DNA of 14,053 bases from JAAUUJ01 sp964392245 (GTDB lineage Bacteria > Cyanobacteriota > Cyanobacteriia > Thermostichales > Thermostichaceae), in contig CAYMOX010000083.1 of assembly GCA_964392245.1 (NCBI GenBank), forward strand, positions 1-14,053. The letters are read 5' to 3'. Every line of letters starts with the position of its first letter. The first letter of the stretch is position 1. Made by a program: the position numbers and the translations under genes. The notes below the pieces were generated by a model. That model ran no database searches, was not told where the DNA came from, and worked only from the letters and a program-made list of their open reading frames with translations. Below, piece by piece: positions 7,060-13,995 of this stretch.

Positions 7060-8349
7060 TCAGATGATCGTGTTGTCTGGGATCGTGGCATCTTTAACAA
7101 CAATGACAATGCCATTGCTGATCCAGATCCCTGCGTCTTCCCGCTCTGCCTCCTCAACGTGATCTTTATTCAAAATTTTGACATTGCGGCCAATGCGCGC
7201 ATTTTTGTCCACGATGGCATTGGCAATCTGGCTGTTAGCCCCGATCCCCACCGGCGGAGTTCCCTGAGCCAACAATTGCTCTCGCACCTCGCTAGATTCA
7301 TAATAATCGGCCCCCATCACCAGGGTGTTTTCAATAACGGTATTGGCTTCTAACCGCGTCCGGACCCCGATCACAGAATTGCGAATCTGGGAATTTTTGA
7401 TGATGCAGCCATCGGCAATCATCGTATCGGCAATGGTCGCATCGAGAATCTTATTGGGAGGAAGAAAGCGAGGACGGGTGTAAATGGGAAAGTCTTGATC
7501 GAAAAAGCTAAAGGGTGGGGAGGGTTGCTTCACCAGGGCCAGGTTGGCACGGTAGAAGGCTTCCACGGTTCCAATATCCTCCCAGTAGCCCTTGAAAAGA
7601 TAGGCCTGAATGTTATACGTATTGATGGCCGCCGGGATCACTTCTTTGCCAAAGTCAGTGTGTTGGCGATTACTGAGCAAATCCACCAGCGCTTTGCGGG
7701 TAAAGACATAGATACCCATGGAGGCAATGTAGGGCATTTCAGCAGCAGTAGCGGCATCTAAGCCCAGAGACTGGGTATCCACCTGCATGGCCTTGAGGGG
7801 ATCTCCCTTGGGTTTTTCCGAGAAGCTGATCACACGTCCTGAGTCATCGATCTTAATCAACCCAAAGCTGGAGGCATTCGCTGCACTGCAGGGAATCACG
7901 GACAGCGTCACATCGGCCCCAGTCTGGCGATGGTGCTCAATGAAAGGTCGATAATCCATGCGATAGAGGTGATCCCCGGAGAGAATCAGGTAGTCGTTGA
8001 TCTCTTTCCAGGATTCAAAGAGCCAGAGATATTGACGCACAGCATCGGCAGTACCCTGGAACCAATCGGGGTTTTCAGGCGTTTGTTGAGCCGCTAACAC
8101 ATCTACAAATCCGCCTGCAAAAGGAGAAAAGCGGTATGTATTGACAATATGGCGGTTCAGCGAAGCCGAGTTAAACTGCGTCAGCACATAGATCTTCTCT
8201 AACTGAGAGTTGATGCAGTTGCTGAGGGGGATATCGATGAGCCGATACTTCCCTGCCAGAGGAACAGCCGGTTTCGCCCGCTTCTTGGTGAGTGGATACA
8301 GTCGTGTTCCCCGACCCCCACCTAAGATGATCGACAGGACATCGAGCAT
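7060..8349 (-). CDS. glgC: Glucose-1-phosphate adenylyltransferase (ADP-glucose pyrophosphorylase)
   Basis: Makes ADP-glucose from glucose-1-phosphate and ATP, the committed step of glycogen synthesis. Length is 429 residues, typical of cyanobacteria. The nucleotide loop ILGGGRGTRLYPLT covers 8-21. WFQGTADAVRQ (96-106), LSGDHLYRMDY (123-133), FSEKPKG (176-182) and the substrate loop FKGYWEDIGT (252-261) are all intact. The C-terminal half (from about 300) is a left-handed beta-helix. Lys382 and Lys419 fall at exactly the positions known to bind the activator 3-phosphoglycerate in the Anabaena enzyme, so allosteric control by carbon fixation is likely. ATG at 8349 has a strong GGAGG 6 nt upstream. 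The leader contains a second copy of the start-site sequence, which begins a short upstream ORF. Confidence 0.97.
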   Translation of the reverse strand: MLDVLSIILGGGRGTRLYPLTKKRAKPAVPLAGKYRLIDIPLSNCINSQLEKIYVLTQFNSASLNRHIVNTYRFSPFAGGFVDVLAAQQTPENPDWFQGTADAVRQYLWLFESWKEINDYLILSGDHLYRMDYRPFIEHHRQTGADVTLSVIPCSAANASSFGLIKIDDSGRVISFSEKPKGDPLKAMQVDTQSLGLDAATAAEMPYIASMGIYVFTRKALVDLLSNRQHTDFGKEVIPAAINTYNIQAYLFKGYWEDIGTVEAFYRANLALVKQPSPPFSFFDQDFPIYTRPRFLPPNKILDATIADTMIADGCIIKNSQIRNSVIGVRTRLEANTVIENTLVMGADYYESSEVREQLLAQGTPPVGIGANSQIANAIVDKNARIGRNVKILNKDHVEEAEREDAGIWISNGIVIVVKDATIPDNTII

Positions 8350-8394
8350 AGTCTTCCTCCGCGTCAGAAGGGTTCGTCAACTAGCATAGTCTTC
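8345..8394 (-). repeat. 12-bp direct repeat spanning the glgC start and leader
   Basis: GAAGACTATGCT (minus strand) occurs at the glgC start codon (8345-8356) and again 38 bp upstream (8383-8394). The upstream copy's ATG opens a seven-codon ORF (M-L-V-D-E-P-F, stop at 8364-8366) that ends just before the GGAGG of glgC. It may be a duplicated start region, a small regulatory ORF, or chance. Confidence 0.5.
8356..8360 (-). promoter_or_regulatory. Strong ribosome binding site of glgC
   Basis: GGAGG on the minus strand, 6 nt before the glgC ATG, is the best Shine-Dalgarno sequence in the window. It fixes the start and predicts high translation. Confidence 0.8.
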
Positions 8395-8463
8395 TATGTG
8401 GACAACCTGGGCAGGAAAAAACACGATAATGTACATGCTGTAATGTGGGGTCAGGCTGACTCT

Positions 8464-9261
8464 ATGCCGCGAGTTCTCGCATTTACCAACAATAAGGGTG
8501 GAACAGGGAAGTCGACCCTCTGTGCCAACTGTGCCTTTATTACTGCCCGCTTAGGGTTCCGCGTGCTATTGGTGGATCTCACCTCTCAGCGCACCGCATC
8601 CACCCTGCTGTTGGGGGAAGTGGATGATCTACCGGAGTCAGATACGGTGCTGGCCGCTCTGGCTGCCCATCCCCAGAAACATCTGGAAGATCTGGTGTTT
8701 GAAGGGGATAAGGGGGTGGATGTGATCCCTTCCCATGTCTTGATGGCCAAGGCTGTGGTGCAGTTGATGGAAGTGCAAACCGGCAAAGAGCACATCCTGC
8801 AACGGGAACTGGAACGCCTGCAAGCAGACTACGATTACATCTTTCTCGATAGTCCAGGGGATCTGAATATTCTCACGGCCAATGTCCTGGTTCCGTCCCA
8901 TGCGGTGCTGATCCCTTCACGCCTGAACCGCACCGATTTCTCCTGTACCGAAACCACCCTGCAATTTGTGCGTCAGGCCAGCGGGTATATTGGTCAACGG
9001 ACTGCGCGGGTGGTGTTAAATATGCTGGATGATCGCTATCTACCCAGCGGGATTTGGGCGCAATCCCACACCGGTCAACTTTACCAGCAAGCATTGCAGG
9101 TCTTTGGAGATTTCCTTTCTCCGGTTACCATTCCAGATAGTAGCGACCTGCGGACCGCCTTTGATCGGGGTCTGACCCTGATGGAGTACAAGCCTGAGGC
9201 TCTCACATCACAGCGATTGCAAGCTTTAGTTAAGCAAGAGGTTCTGAGTGAATCAACCTGA
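8464..9261 (+). CDS. ParA/MinD-superfamily ATPase, McdA-like
   Basis: A 265-residue P-loop ATPase. The deviant Walker A KGGTGKST (11-18) carries the signature Lys11, so it should dimerise on ATP and bind DNA or another surface, as ParA proteins do. Walker B is IFLDSPG with Asp129. The Walker A' segment is VDLTSQ (Asp38) instead of the usual D-x-D-P-Q. The start is ATG 8464, with AGG 8 nt upstream; the frame is open back to a GTG at 8398, but the extra 22 residues precede the first beta strand and have no Shine-Dalgarno sequence. Its last 14 nt overlap a Gln-rich coiled-coil gene, the arrangement of an ATPase with its adaptor. No parS-like repeats or ParB are nearby. The partner's build suggests McdA (carboxysome positioning); another ParA-type cargo system is the alternative. 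Confidence 0.85.
   Translation: MPRVLAFTNNKGGTGKSTLCANCAFITARLGFRVLLVDLTSQRTASTLLLGEVDDLPESDTVLAALAAHPQKHLEDLVFEGDKGVDVIPSHVLMAKAVVQLMEVQTGKEHILQRELERLQADYDYIFLDSPGDLNILTANVLVPSHAVLIPSRLNRTDFSCTETTLQFVRQASGYIGQRTARVVLNMLDDRYLPSGIWAQSHTGQLYQQALQVFGDFLSPVTIPDSSDLRTAFDRGLTLMEYKPEALTSQRLQALVKQEVLSEST
9236..9241 (+). promoter_or_regulatory. Ribosome binding site fixing the GTG start of the coiled-coil gene
   Basis: AAGAGG inside the end of the ParA-like gene lies 6 nt before GTG 9248. Good spacing and a 14-nt gene overlap support this start and translational coupling. Confidence 0.65.
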
Positions 9262-9838
9262 TCTAACCAGCAGTCTTTTTTCTGGAAAGTCTTCCCCCCA
9301 GTCCACGACTTCTCGCCGCAAACGCACCCATCACCAGTCCACTGACACCTCTCCGCCCAAGGACTCACCCCCTCAAGAGTCCAGCCCTCAAGAATCATCA
9401 GTAGAGACAACACTCGCAGAAGCTGAAGAAGTGCAAAAGCTGCAACAGGCGCTGGCAACCCTAGAGGCAGAAAAACAGCACCTGCAGGAAAAGGTCCGGG
9501 ATCTGGAAAATCAGCAGCAGCACCTGCAGACCCAGACGGTTCCTCAGGCAGAGCACCAGACGGTGGTGGCTGCTCTCAACCAGGCTCAGGCCCAGATTCT
9601 GCAGCAACAGGATCAAATCCAACAGCAACAGGATCAGCTACAGTACCTGCGGCAGGCTCTCCAGCAGGCGGAACAGCAAATTCAAACCCAGGCGGATCAG
9701 CTCAAGTTACAAACAGCACCACCGACCGCGAAGGGAACACTCAGTACCCTCCGACCGGCCTATCAGCGTCAACCTCCCCCTGGCTTTGTCTTGGAAACCA
9801 ATCCCGAAGGAGACATGCCTACATTTCTGCTTGACTAA
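9248..9838 (+). CDS. Gln-rich coiled-coil protein, candidate partner (McdB-like) of the ParA-type ATPase
   Basis: A 196-residue protein of low complexity. Residues 1-55 are Ser/Thr/Pro-rich with a basic patch SRRKRTHH (22-29) and look disordered. Residues about 56-155 form a long coiled coil with extreme Gln content (about 40 of 196 residues overall); one heptad is duplicated at DNA level (14-nt repeat, 9602-9615 and 9623-9636). A Pro-rich, mostly disordered tail ends in PTFLLD. McdB carboxysome-positioning adaptors share this plan, with a basic disordered N-terminus, Gln-rich coiled coil and short C-terminal region, and phase-separate; their usual near-terminal Trp is not present here, where Phe193 is fourth from the end. 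Basic residues near the N-terminus also commonly stimulate ParA ATPases. GTG start with good AAGAGG. It overlaps the ATPase by 14 nt. Another adaptor type remains possible. Confidence 0.8.
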   Translation: MNQPDLTSSLFSGKSSPQSTTSRRKRTHHQSTDTSPPKDSPPQESSPQESSVETTLAEAEEVQKLQQALATLEAEKQHLQEKVRDLENQQQHLQTQTVPQAEHQTVVAALNQAQAQILQQQDQIQQQQDQLQYLRQALQQAEQQIQTQADQLKLQTAPPTAKGTLSTLRPAYQRQPPPGFVLETNPEGDMPTFLLD

Positions 9839-10011
9839 AAAGTTTCCATGGTTACCAGGCCAAGATCTCTCAAATTCAGAGGTGAATGCCCGATTCAGAT
9901 TCATTGCCGTCCACCCCTTTTCAGAGTTACATTGCTCTTATTGATGAAATAGGTGTGTGCAAAGAGCGCTTCTCTCGCATATTTACTGTTTCGTTTCTTC
10001 ATGTGGGCTTC

Positions 10012-10428
10012 ATGATGACTTCATCTCAGCAGCCTCTTCTTAATCATGTCTTGATAATCAAGGATCGGCAGGGTCCGAAAGCGTACTGGCTGACGGCTGA
10101 GATGTATTCAATTGGCAGAGATCCGGGGAACAGCATTCGTATTGATTCGCAATTCGTCTCTCGCAATCATGCGATTCTTTACAAAAGTCCTTCCTCCCTC
10201 AATCCGGAAGAGTTTGTCTATCAAATCCTCGATGGTGATGTTGAAGGCAATCCCAGTACCAACGGATTGTACGTGAATGGGCAACGGGTGGATTTTAGTG
10301 ATCTCCAGGATGGCGATGAGATCCGGTTTGGCAATGATGCCACGGCCACCTATTCCCTCCAGCAACGTACCCTGGAAGATATCCTGGCCACCTTTGAGCA
10401 CACTGAGATCTCCCTGATTACTTCTTGA
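10012..10428 (+). CDS. FHA-domain protein
   Basis: A small protein (138 residues from ATG 10012; an ATG directly follows at 10015) consisting mainly of one forkhead-associated domain, which binds phosphothreonine peptides. The conserved core is present in order: GRDPGN, then SRNHA (Ser and His), STNGLYVNG (Asn-Gly) and LQDGDEIRFG. A short helical tail follows. The frame remains open back to ATG 9886, but the extra 42 residues look noncoding and there is no good ribosome site, so the later start is preferred. It follows the coiled-coil gene by 173 nt on the same strand and precedes accC by 73 nt. A link to Ser/Thr-kinase signalling is known for the family; the partner here is not evident. The fold is secure, the start moderately so. 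Confidence 0.85.
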   Translation: MMTSSQQPLLNHVLIIKDRQGPKAYWLTAEMYSIGRDPGNSIRIDSQFVSRNHAILYKSPSSLNPEEFVYQILDGDVEGNPSTNGLYVNGQRVDFSDLQDGDEIRFGNDATATYSLQQRTLEDILATFEHTEISLITS

Positions 10429-10501
10429 TGAACCCCTCTGACGAACATGGTACGATCAGCCCGCTTGGTTCACTCTGTCTGCATGCGGAGCCTGTCTGGT
10501 C

Positions 10502-11875
10502 ATGTCGCCGATTAGCAAGATTTTGATCGCCAACCGCGGTGAGATTGCGCTGCGGATTATCCGCACCTGCCAGGAGATGGGAATCGCCACGGTGGCGGTT
10601 TACTCTACAGCCGATCAGGATGCTTTGCATGTGCAGCTGGCGGATGAGGCAGTCTGTGTCGGCGAAGCCCCCAGCAATCGCAGCTACCTCAATATTCCCA
10701 ATATCATTTCAGCAGCCATCACACGTGGAGCTGTGGCGATCCATCCAGGCTATGGATTTCTGGCAGAAAATGCCAAATTTGCGGAGATGTGCGCCGACCA
10801 TGATCTGATCTTTATCGGCCCCACTCCCGAGTCCATGCGCAAAATGGCAGATAAAGCCACGGCTAAGGAAACCATGCGGCGGATCTCGGTGCCAACTGTT
10901 CCAGGCTCGCGAGGCGTGATCACCTCTGACGAAGAGGCCTTGCGAGAAGCAGAACGCATTACCTATCCGGTCATCATCAAAGCAACCGCCGGGGGGGGTG
11001 GGCGGGGAATGCGGGTGGCCTTTAACAGTATCGAGTTGTTAAAAATGTTGCGTACCGCGCAGGGGGAAGCAGAAGCAGCCTTTGGCGATAAAGGGGTTTA
11101 CATCGAAAAGTTTCTGGAGCGCCCCCGCCACATTGAATTTCAGATCCTGGGAGACAGTCATGGCAATGTGGTGCATCTCTACGAACGAGACTGTTCGATC
11201 CAGCGCCGTCACCAGAAGCTGCTGGAGGAAGCTCCCAGCCCAGCCCTGACTCCCTCTCTCCGCAGCAAGATGGGGGCTGCTGCTGTCAAAGCTGCTAAAG
11301 AGATCAATTACGTTGGAGCGGGCACAATTGAGTTTCTCCTGGACAAGCACTCGAATTTTTACTTTATTGAAATGAATACCCGCATTCAGGTGGAGCATCC
11401 GGTGACGGAAATGGTCACAGGTCTGGATCTGATCGCCGAACAGATTCACATCGCCCAGGGAGAACCCCTGAGCTTTCGCCAGAAGGATGTGGAGTTGCGC
11501 GGCCATGCCATTGAGTGTCGCATCAATGCCGAAGATCCCCATCACCAGTTCCGTCCCCGTCCAGGCTCGATCACGGGGTATCTGCCTCCGGGGGGGCCGG
11601 GGGTACGGATCGATTCCCATGTGTACACCGATTACATCATCCCTCCCTACTACGATTCTCTGATTGCCAAGTTGATCACCTGGGGTCCCAACCGGGTGGC
11701 AGCGATCCAGCGGATGCGACGGGCCCTGGGAGAATGTGCCATCACTGGCATCCCCACCACCATTCCCTTTCACCAAAAGATCCTGTGCAATGAAGCGTTT
11801 CAAGGGGGAGAAGTCTATACCGATTTCATTCCGCAACACCTGAATGAGTTACTGGGAAAGCCGGACGTCGATTAA
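10502..11875 (+). CDS. accC: Acetyl-CoA carboxylase, biotin carboxylase subunit
   Basis: The ATP-dependent carboxylation of biotin on BCCP, first half of the acetyl-CoA carboxylase reaction that makes malonyl-CoA for fatty acids. It is 457 residues, the family norm (about 447-457). The N-terminal pre-ATP-grasp segment KILIANRGEIALR (6-18) is followed by HPGYGFLAEN (81-90). The ATP-grasp glycine loop is GGGGRGM (164-170). ERDCSIQRRHQK (228-239), EMNTRIQVEHP (290-300, with Arg294 and Glu298) and RINAED (340-345) supply the biotin, bicarbonate and metal site. All catalytic residues are present. The start is ATG 10502, with GGAG about 12 nt upstream, and there are 73 nt to the FHA gene. No accB, accA or accD is in the window, so the subunit genes are dispersed. 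dxr follows after 67 nt. Confidence 0.97.
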   Translation: MSPISKILIANRGEIALRIIRTCQEMGIATVAVYSTADQDALHVQLADEAVCVGEAPSNRSYLNIPNIISAAITRGAVAIHPGYGFLAENAKFAEMCADHDLIFIGPTPESMRKMADKATAKETMRRISVPTVPGSRGVITSDEEALREAERITYPVIIKATAGGGGRGMRVAFNSIELLKMLRTAQGEAEAAFGDKGVYIEKFLERPRHIEFQILGDSHGNVVHLYERDCSIQRRHQKLLEEAPSPALTPSLRSKMGAAAVKAAKEINYVGAGTIEFLLDKHSNFYFIEMNTRIQVEHPVTEMVTGLDLIAEQIHIAQGEPLSFRQKDVELRGHAIECRINAEDPHHQFRPRPGSITGYLPPGGPGVRIDSHVYTDYIIPPYYDSLIAKLITWGPNRVAAIQRMRRALGECAITGIPTTIPFHQKILCNEAFQGGEVYTDFIPQHLNELLGKPDVD

Positions 11876-11942
11876 CGCCAGATCAAGCCGCTGGAGGGGA
11901 GAACTCGTATTACAGTGTTGGTAGCAGCACTCAGGTCCCCGC

Positions 11943-13124
11943 ATGAAAGCTCTGACCATCCTCGGATCTACAGGATCGATCGGTACCCAGACCCTGGATC
12001 TGGTGGCCCAATATCCTGAGCAGTTTCGAGTTGTAGGCCTGGCCACCCGCAGTCAGGTGACATTACTGGCAGAACAGATCCGGCAATTTCGCCCTGAGAT
12101 TGTGGGCCTGGTGCAGGAGGAGAAACGCGAAGAATTGCAGACGCTGATCTCCGATCTGGATCCGCAGCCCCGCCTGGTGGTAGGCAAGGAGGGCCTCTGT
12201 GAAGTGGCGGCCTACGGCGATGCTGAATTGGTGGTCACAGGGATTGTGGGTTGTGCCGGACTGTTACCCACTCTGGCGGCCATTGAAGCCGGAAAAAATA
12301 TTGCCCTGGCAAATAAAGAGACGCTGGTGGCGGGGGGACCTGTGGTGCTGCCGTTGGTCCAGAAACATGGGATTCACCTGATCCCCGTCGACTCTGAGCA
12401 TTCCGCCATCTTTCAATGTTTGCAGGGGGTTCCCAGTGGCGGGTTACGGCGCATTATTTTAACCGCCTCAGGGGGAGCCTTTCGTGACTGGCCTGTGGAG
12501 AAGCTGGCGGAGGTGACTCTGGCGGATGCCCTCAAACACCCCAACTGGGTGATGGGACGCAAGATCACGATTGATTCTGCCACCCTGATGAACAAAGGGC
12601 TGGAAGTGATCGAAGCCCACTGGCTGTTTGGGCTGGATTATGAAGCGATTGATATTGTGATTCATCCCCAGAGCATCATTCACTCTTTGATCGAACTGCA
12701 GGATACCTCCGTGTTGGCGCAACTGGGCTGGCCGGATATGCATCTGCCCCTGCTCTATGGTCTGAGCTGGCCAGAACGCGTTCCCACCTCCTGGGATCCC
12801 CTGGATCTGGTCAAACTCAGTTCCCTCACCTTCAAGGCTCCCGATCACCGCAAATATCGCTGCATGCAACTGGCCTACACCGCAGGTCGCACAGGCGGAA
12901 CCCTGCCTGCAGTTCTCAATGCTGCCAACGAGGCAGTGGTGGCCCTGTTTCTCGAGGAACGCCTGCACTTTCAGCAGATCCCCCAGGTGTTGGAACAGGT
13001 GTGTGAGCAGCACCACTGTCTCAGTGATCCGACTTTGGAGGACATCCTGACCGCCGATCAATGGGCCCGAGTTCAGGTCCAGCAGGTGGTGGAGACCCTG
13101 CAAGCTCGGGTGTTGGTGGGATAG
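11943..13124 (+). CDS. dxr: 1-deoxy-D-xylulose 5-phosphate reductoisomerase
   Basis: Second enzyme of the MEP isoprenoid pathway: NADPH-dependent rearrangement and reduction of DXP to 2-C-methyl-erythritol 4-phosphate, feeding carotenoid, phytol and quinone synthesis. The protein is 393 residues, normal for the family. The NADPH loop GSTGSIG covers 8-14 and ANKETLV 123-129. Metal ligands Asp150 and Glu152 lie in VDSEHSA, and Glu221 in MNKGLEVIEAHW. The substrate loop is LTASGGAF (173-180), and HPQSIIHS (241-248) is intact. The start is ATG 11943, with AGG 7 nt upstream. It follows accC by 67 nt on the same strand and may share transcription, linking two pathways that supply membrane lipids and pigments (inference). 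It converges on a minus-strand hypothetical gene 18 nt away. Confidence 0.97.
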   Translation: MKALTILGSTGSIGTQTLDLVAQYPEQFRVVGLATRSQVTLLAEQIRQFRPEIVGLVQEEKREELQTLISDLDPQPRLVVGKEGLCEVAAYGDAELVVTGIVGCAGLLPTLAAIEAGKNIALANKETLVAGGPVVLPLVQKHGIHLIPVDSEHSAIFQCLQGVPSGGLRRIILTASGGAFRDWPVEKLAEVTLADALKHPNWVMGRKITIDSATLMNKGLEVIEAHWLFGLDYEAIDIVIHPQSIIHSLIELQDTSVLAQLGWPDMHLPLLYGLSWPERVPTSWDPLDLVKLSSLTFKAPDHRKYRCMQLAYTAGRTGGTLPAVLNAANEAVVALFLEERLHFQQIPQVLEQVCEQHHCLSDPTLEDILTADQWARVQVQQVVETLQARVLVG

Positions 13125-13142
13125 CGCATTACAATGAGCTTG

Positions 13143-13526
13143 CTATCGGTGCTTTAGAGCTTTGCGGCTGGCTTTTAACTGTTTCCACTGTCTACGCACT
13201 GCCCGATAGGCAGCTTCTGGAGAGAGCACCCCTGCCGTTTGCTGCAAACAGATCTCTTTGATACCCCCACTGAAGGAATGCAGACTGGACCGCAGCGCTT
13301 CCTGCTCAGGTTCCAGATAAGCTTTGTCTTCTCCTGCTTGCAGTTGCAACTCAAGATAGGCAACCAGAAGGATATGGCATAGCTGCTCTAGATCCCCACG
13401 ACAAAAGCGCAGCAACTCCTGTAACTCCTGGTGGTAGTCCGATCTAAACAGGTGCAGCAGTAGGTGGAGATGTGGCAACCCATCGAGAGCAGGTTGATGG
13501 CTCAAATGGTGGGCGAGTTGCCGCAA
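13143..13526 (-). CDS. Small helical hypothetical protein with non-ATG start
   Basis: A 127-residue protein of unknown family, predicted all-helical and rich in Leu, Gln and His. The N-terminal half has a His-rich amphipathic run around HHLSHQ and HLHLLLHL (6-27); the C-terminus is basic and ends in KHR. No ATG begins this frame. TTG at 13526 has AGGA 5 nt upstream. A CTG at 13556 has AGGAG 8 nt upstream and would add ten residues that continue a helix (LEQFERIRTC). The frame is open to 13616. A promoter-like TGCTACTCT sits at 13585-13593 on this strand. No membrane segment is convincing. It could bind a partner through its helices, but nothing identifies a role. Confidence 0.6.
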   Translation of the reverse strand: MRQLAHHLSHQPALDGLPHLHLLLHLFRSDYHQELQELLRFCRGDLEQLCHILLVAYLELQLQAGEDKAYLEPEQEALRSSLHSFSGGIKEICLQQTAGVLSPEAAYRAVRRQWKQLKASRKALKHR

Positions 13527-13584
13527 GCAGGTCCTGATCCGCTCGAATTGCTCCAGTTCCGTCTCTCCTGATCTCCTGAAATCA

Positions 13585-13593
13585 AGAGTAGCA
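13585..13593 (-). promoter_or_regulatory. Candidate extended -10 element upstream of the small helical protein
   Basis: TGCTACTCT on the minus strand fits TGn plus TAnnnT. It would start transcription about 20 nt before a CTG start or about 50 nt before the TTG start of the downstream gene. It is part of the 11-bp AAGATTGCTAC shared with 6525-6535. Confidence 0.3.
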
Positions 13594-13629
13594 ATCTTAA
13601 CATGGATTACCGTAGACTAACCAGAGGGC

Positions 13630-13995
13630 TCACTGCTGATTCTGCAAGGAGCGATGACAGGGTTCCTGGCTGAAATTCCAGACCTCATCCCCAAATCCAG
13701 GGCAGAGATACGTCTGAGGTTCTCGCCCCATCTGGAGGTGCTCCTTAACCAGAGCACAGGGGTGAATCGGGCATTTGCGATGCAGCTGCCGCTGGATGCG
13801 GTTGGCATGTAAAGCTTCCAGAAGTCGTCCTAGGCTCTCAATATCCTCAGCGGTTAGGGGTAGGGTAAAGGCATAATCAATGATCTGTTCCTGGCAAACA
13901 GTCATTATTTCAGTGCGCAACACTTGCTCAACAACTTTGTGGATCAGAGAGGGAGGCATGGGATGCTCTTCAGACCAAGTCCTGTCATCATTCAT
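13630..13995 (-). CDS. Hypothetical protein with Cys/His cluster
   Basis: A 121-residue protein that I do not recognise. The first 65 residues look helical (for example LIHKVVEQVLRTEI at 17-30, then AEDIESLGRLLEAL at 49-62). The second half carries KCPIHPC (Cys75, His78, Cys80), a further CPGF (Cys98) and Cys113, which could bind a metal ion or be simple structural cysteines. No signal peptide is seen. The start is ATG 13995 by default; the in-frame ATG at residue 13 (MPPSLIHKV) is an alternative, with GAAGAG a few nt upstream. It shares strand with the small helical protein downstream but is separated by about 100 nt that include a promoter-like element, so an operon is uncertain. Confidence 0.6.
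   Translation of the reverse strand: MNDDRTWSEEHPMPPSLIHKVVEQVLRTEIMTVCQEQIIDYAFTLPLTAEDIESLGRLLEALHANRIQRQLHRKCPIHPCALVKEHLQMGREPQTYLCPGFGDEVWNFSQEPCHRSLQNQQ

Noticed and set aside
8399..8430. Possible promoter TGGACA ... GATAAT for the ParA-like gene
   Set aside because: The -35/-10 spacing would be 20 bp, too long for confidence; only the -10-like hexamer is reasonable.
8398..8463. 22-residue N-terminal extension of the ParA-like ATPase from GTG 8398
   Set aside because: ParA-type folds begin just before the first beta strand; ATG 8464 has a well-spaced AGG, and the extension overlaps a promoter-like GATAAT at 8425-8430.
9886..10011. 42-residue N-terminal extension of the FHA protein
   Set aside because: No ribosome site at ATG 9886 and no recognisable protein pattern; paired ATGs at 10012 and 10015 directly precede the FHA domain.
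10425..10456. Possible promoter TTGATG ... TACGAT for accC
   Set aside because: The 20-bp spacing and weak hexamers make a chance match likely.
11039..11839. Minus-strand ORF of 266 codons inside accC
   Set aside because: accC on the plus strand has every catalytic motif intact; the antisense frame shows no family features.
12468..13103. Minus-strand ORF of 211 codons inside dxr
   Set aside because: Antisense to a complete dxr with full motifs; a composition artefact.
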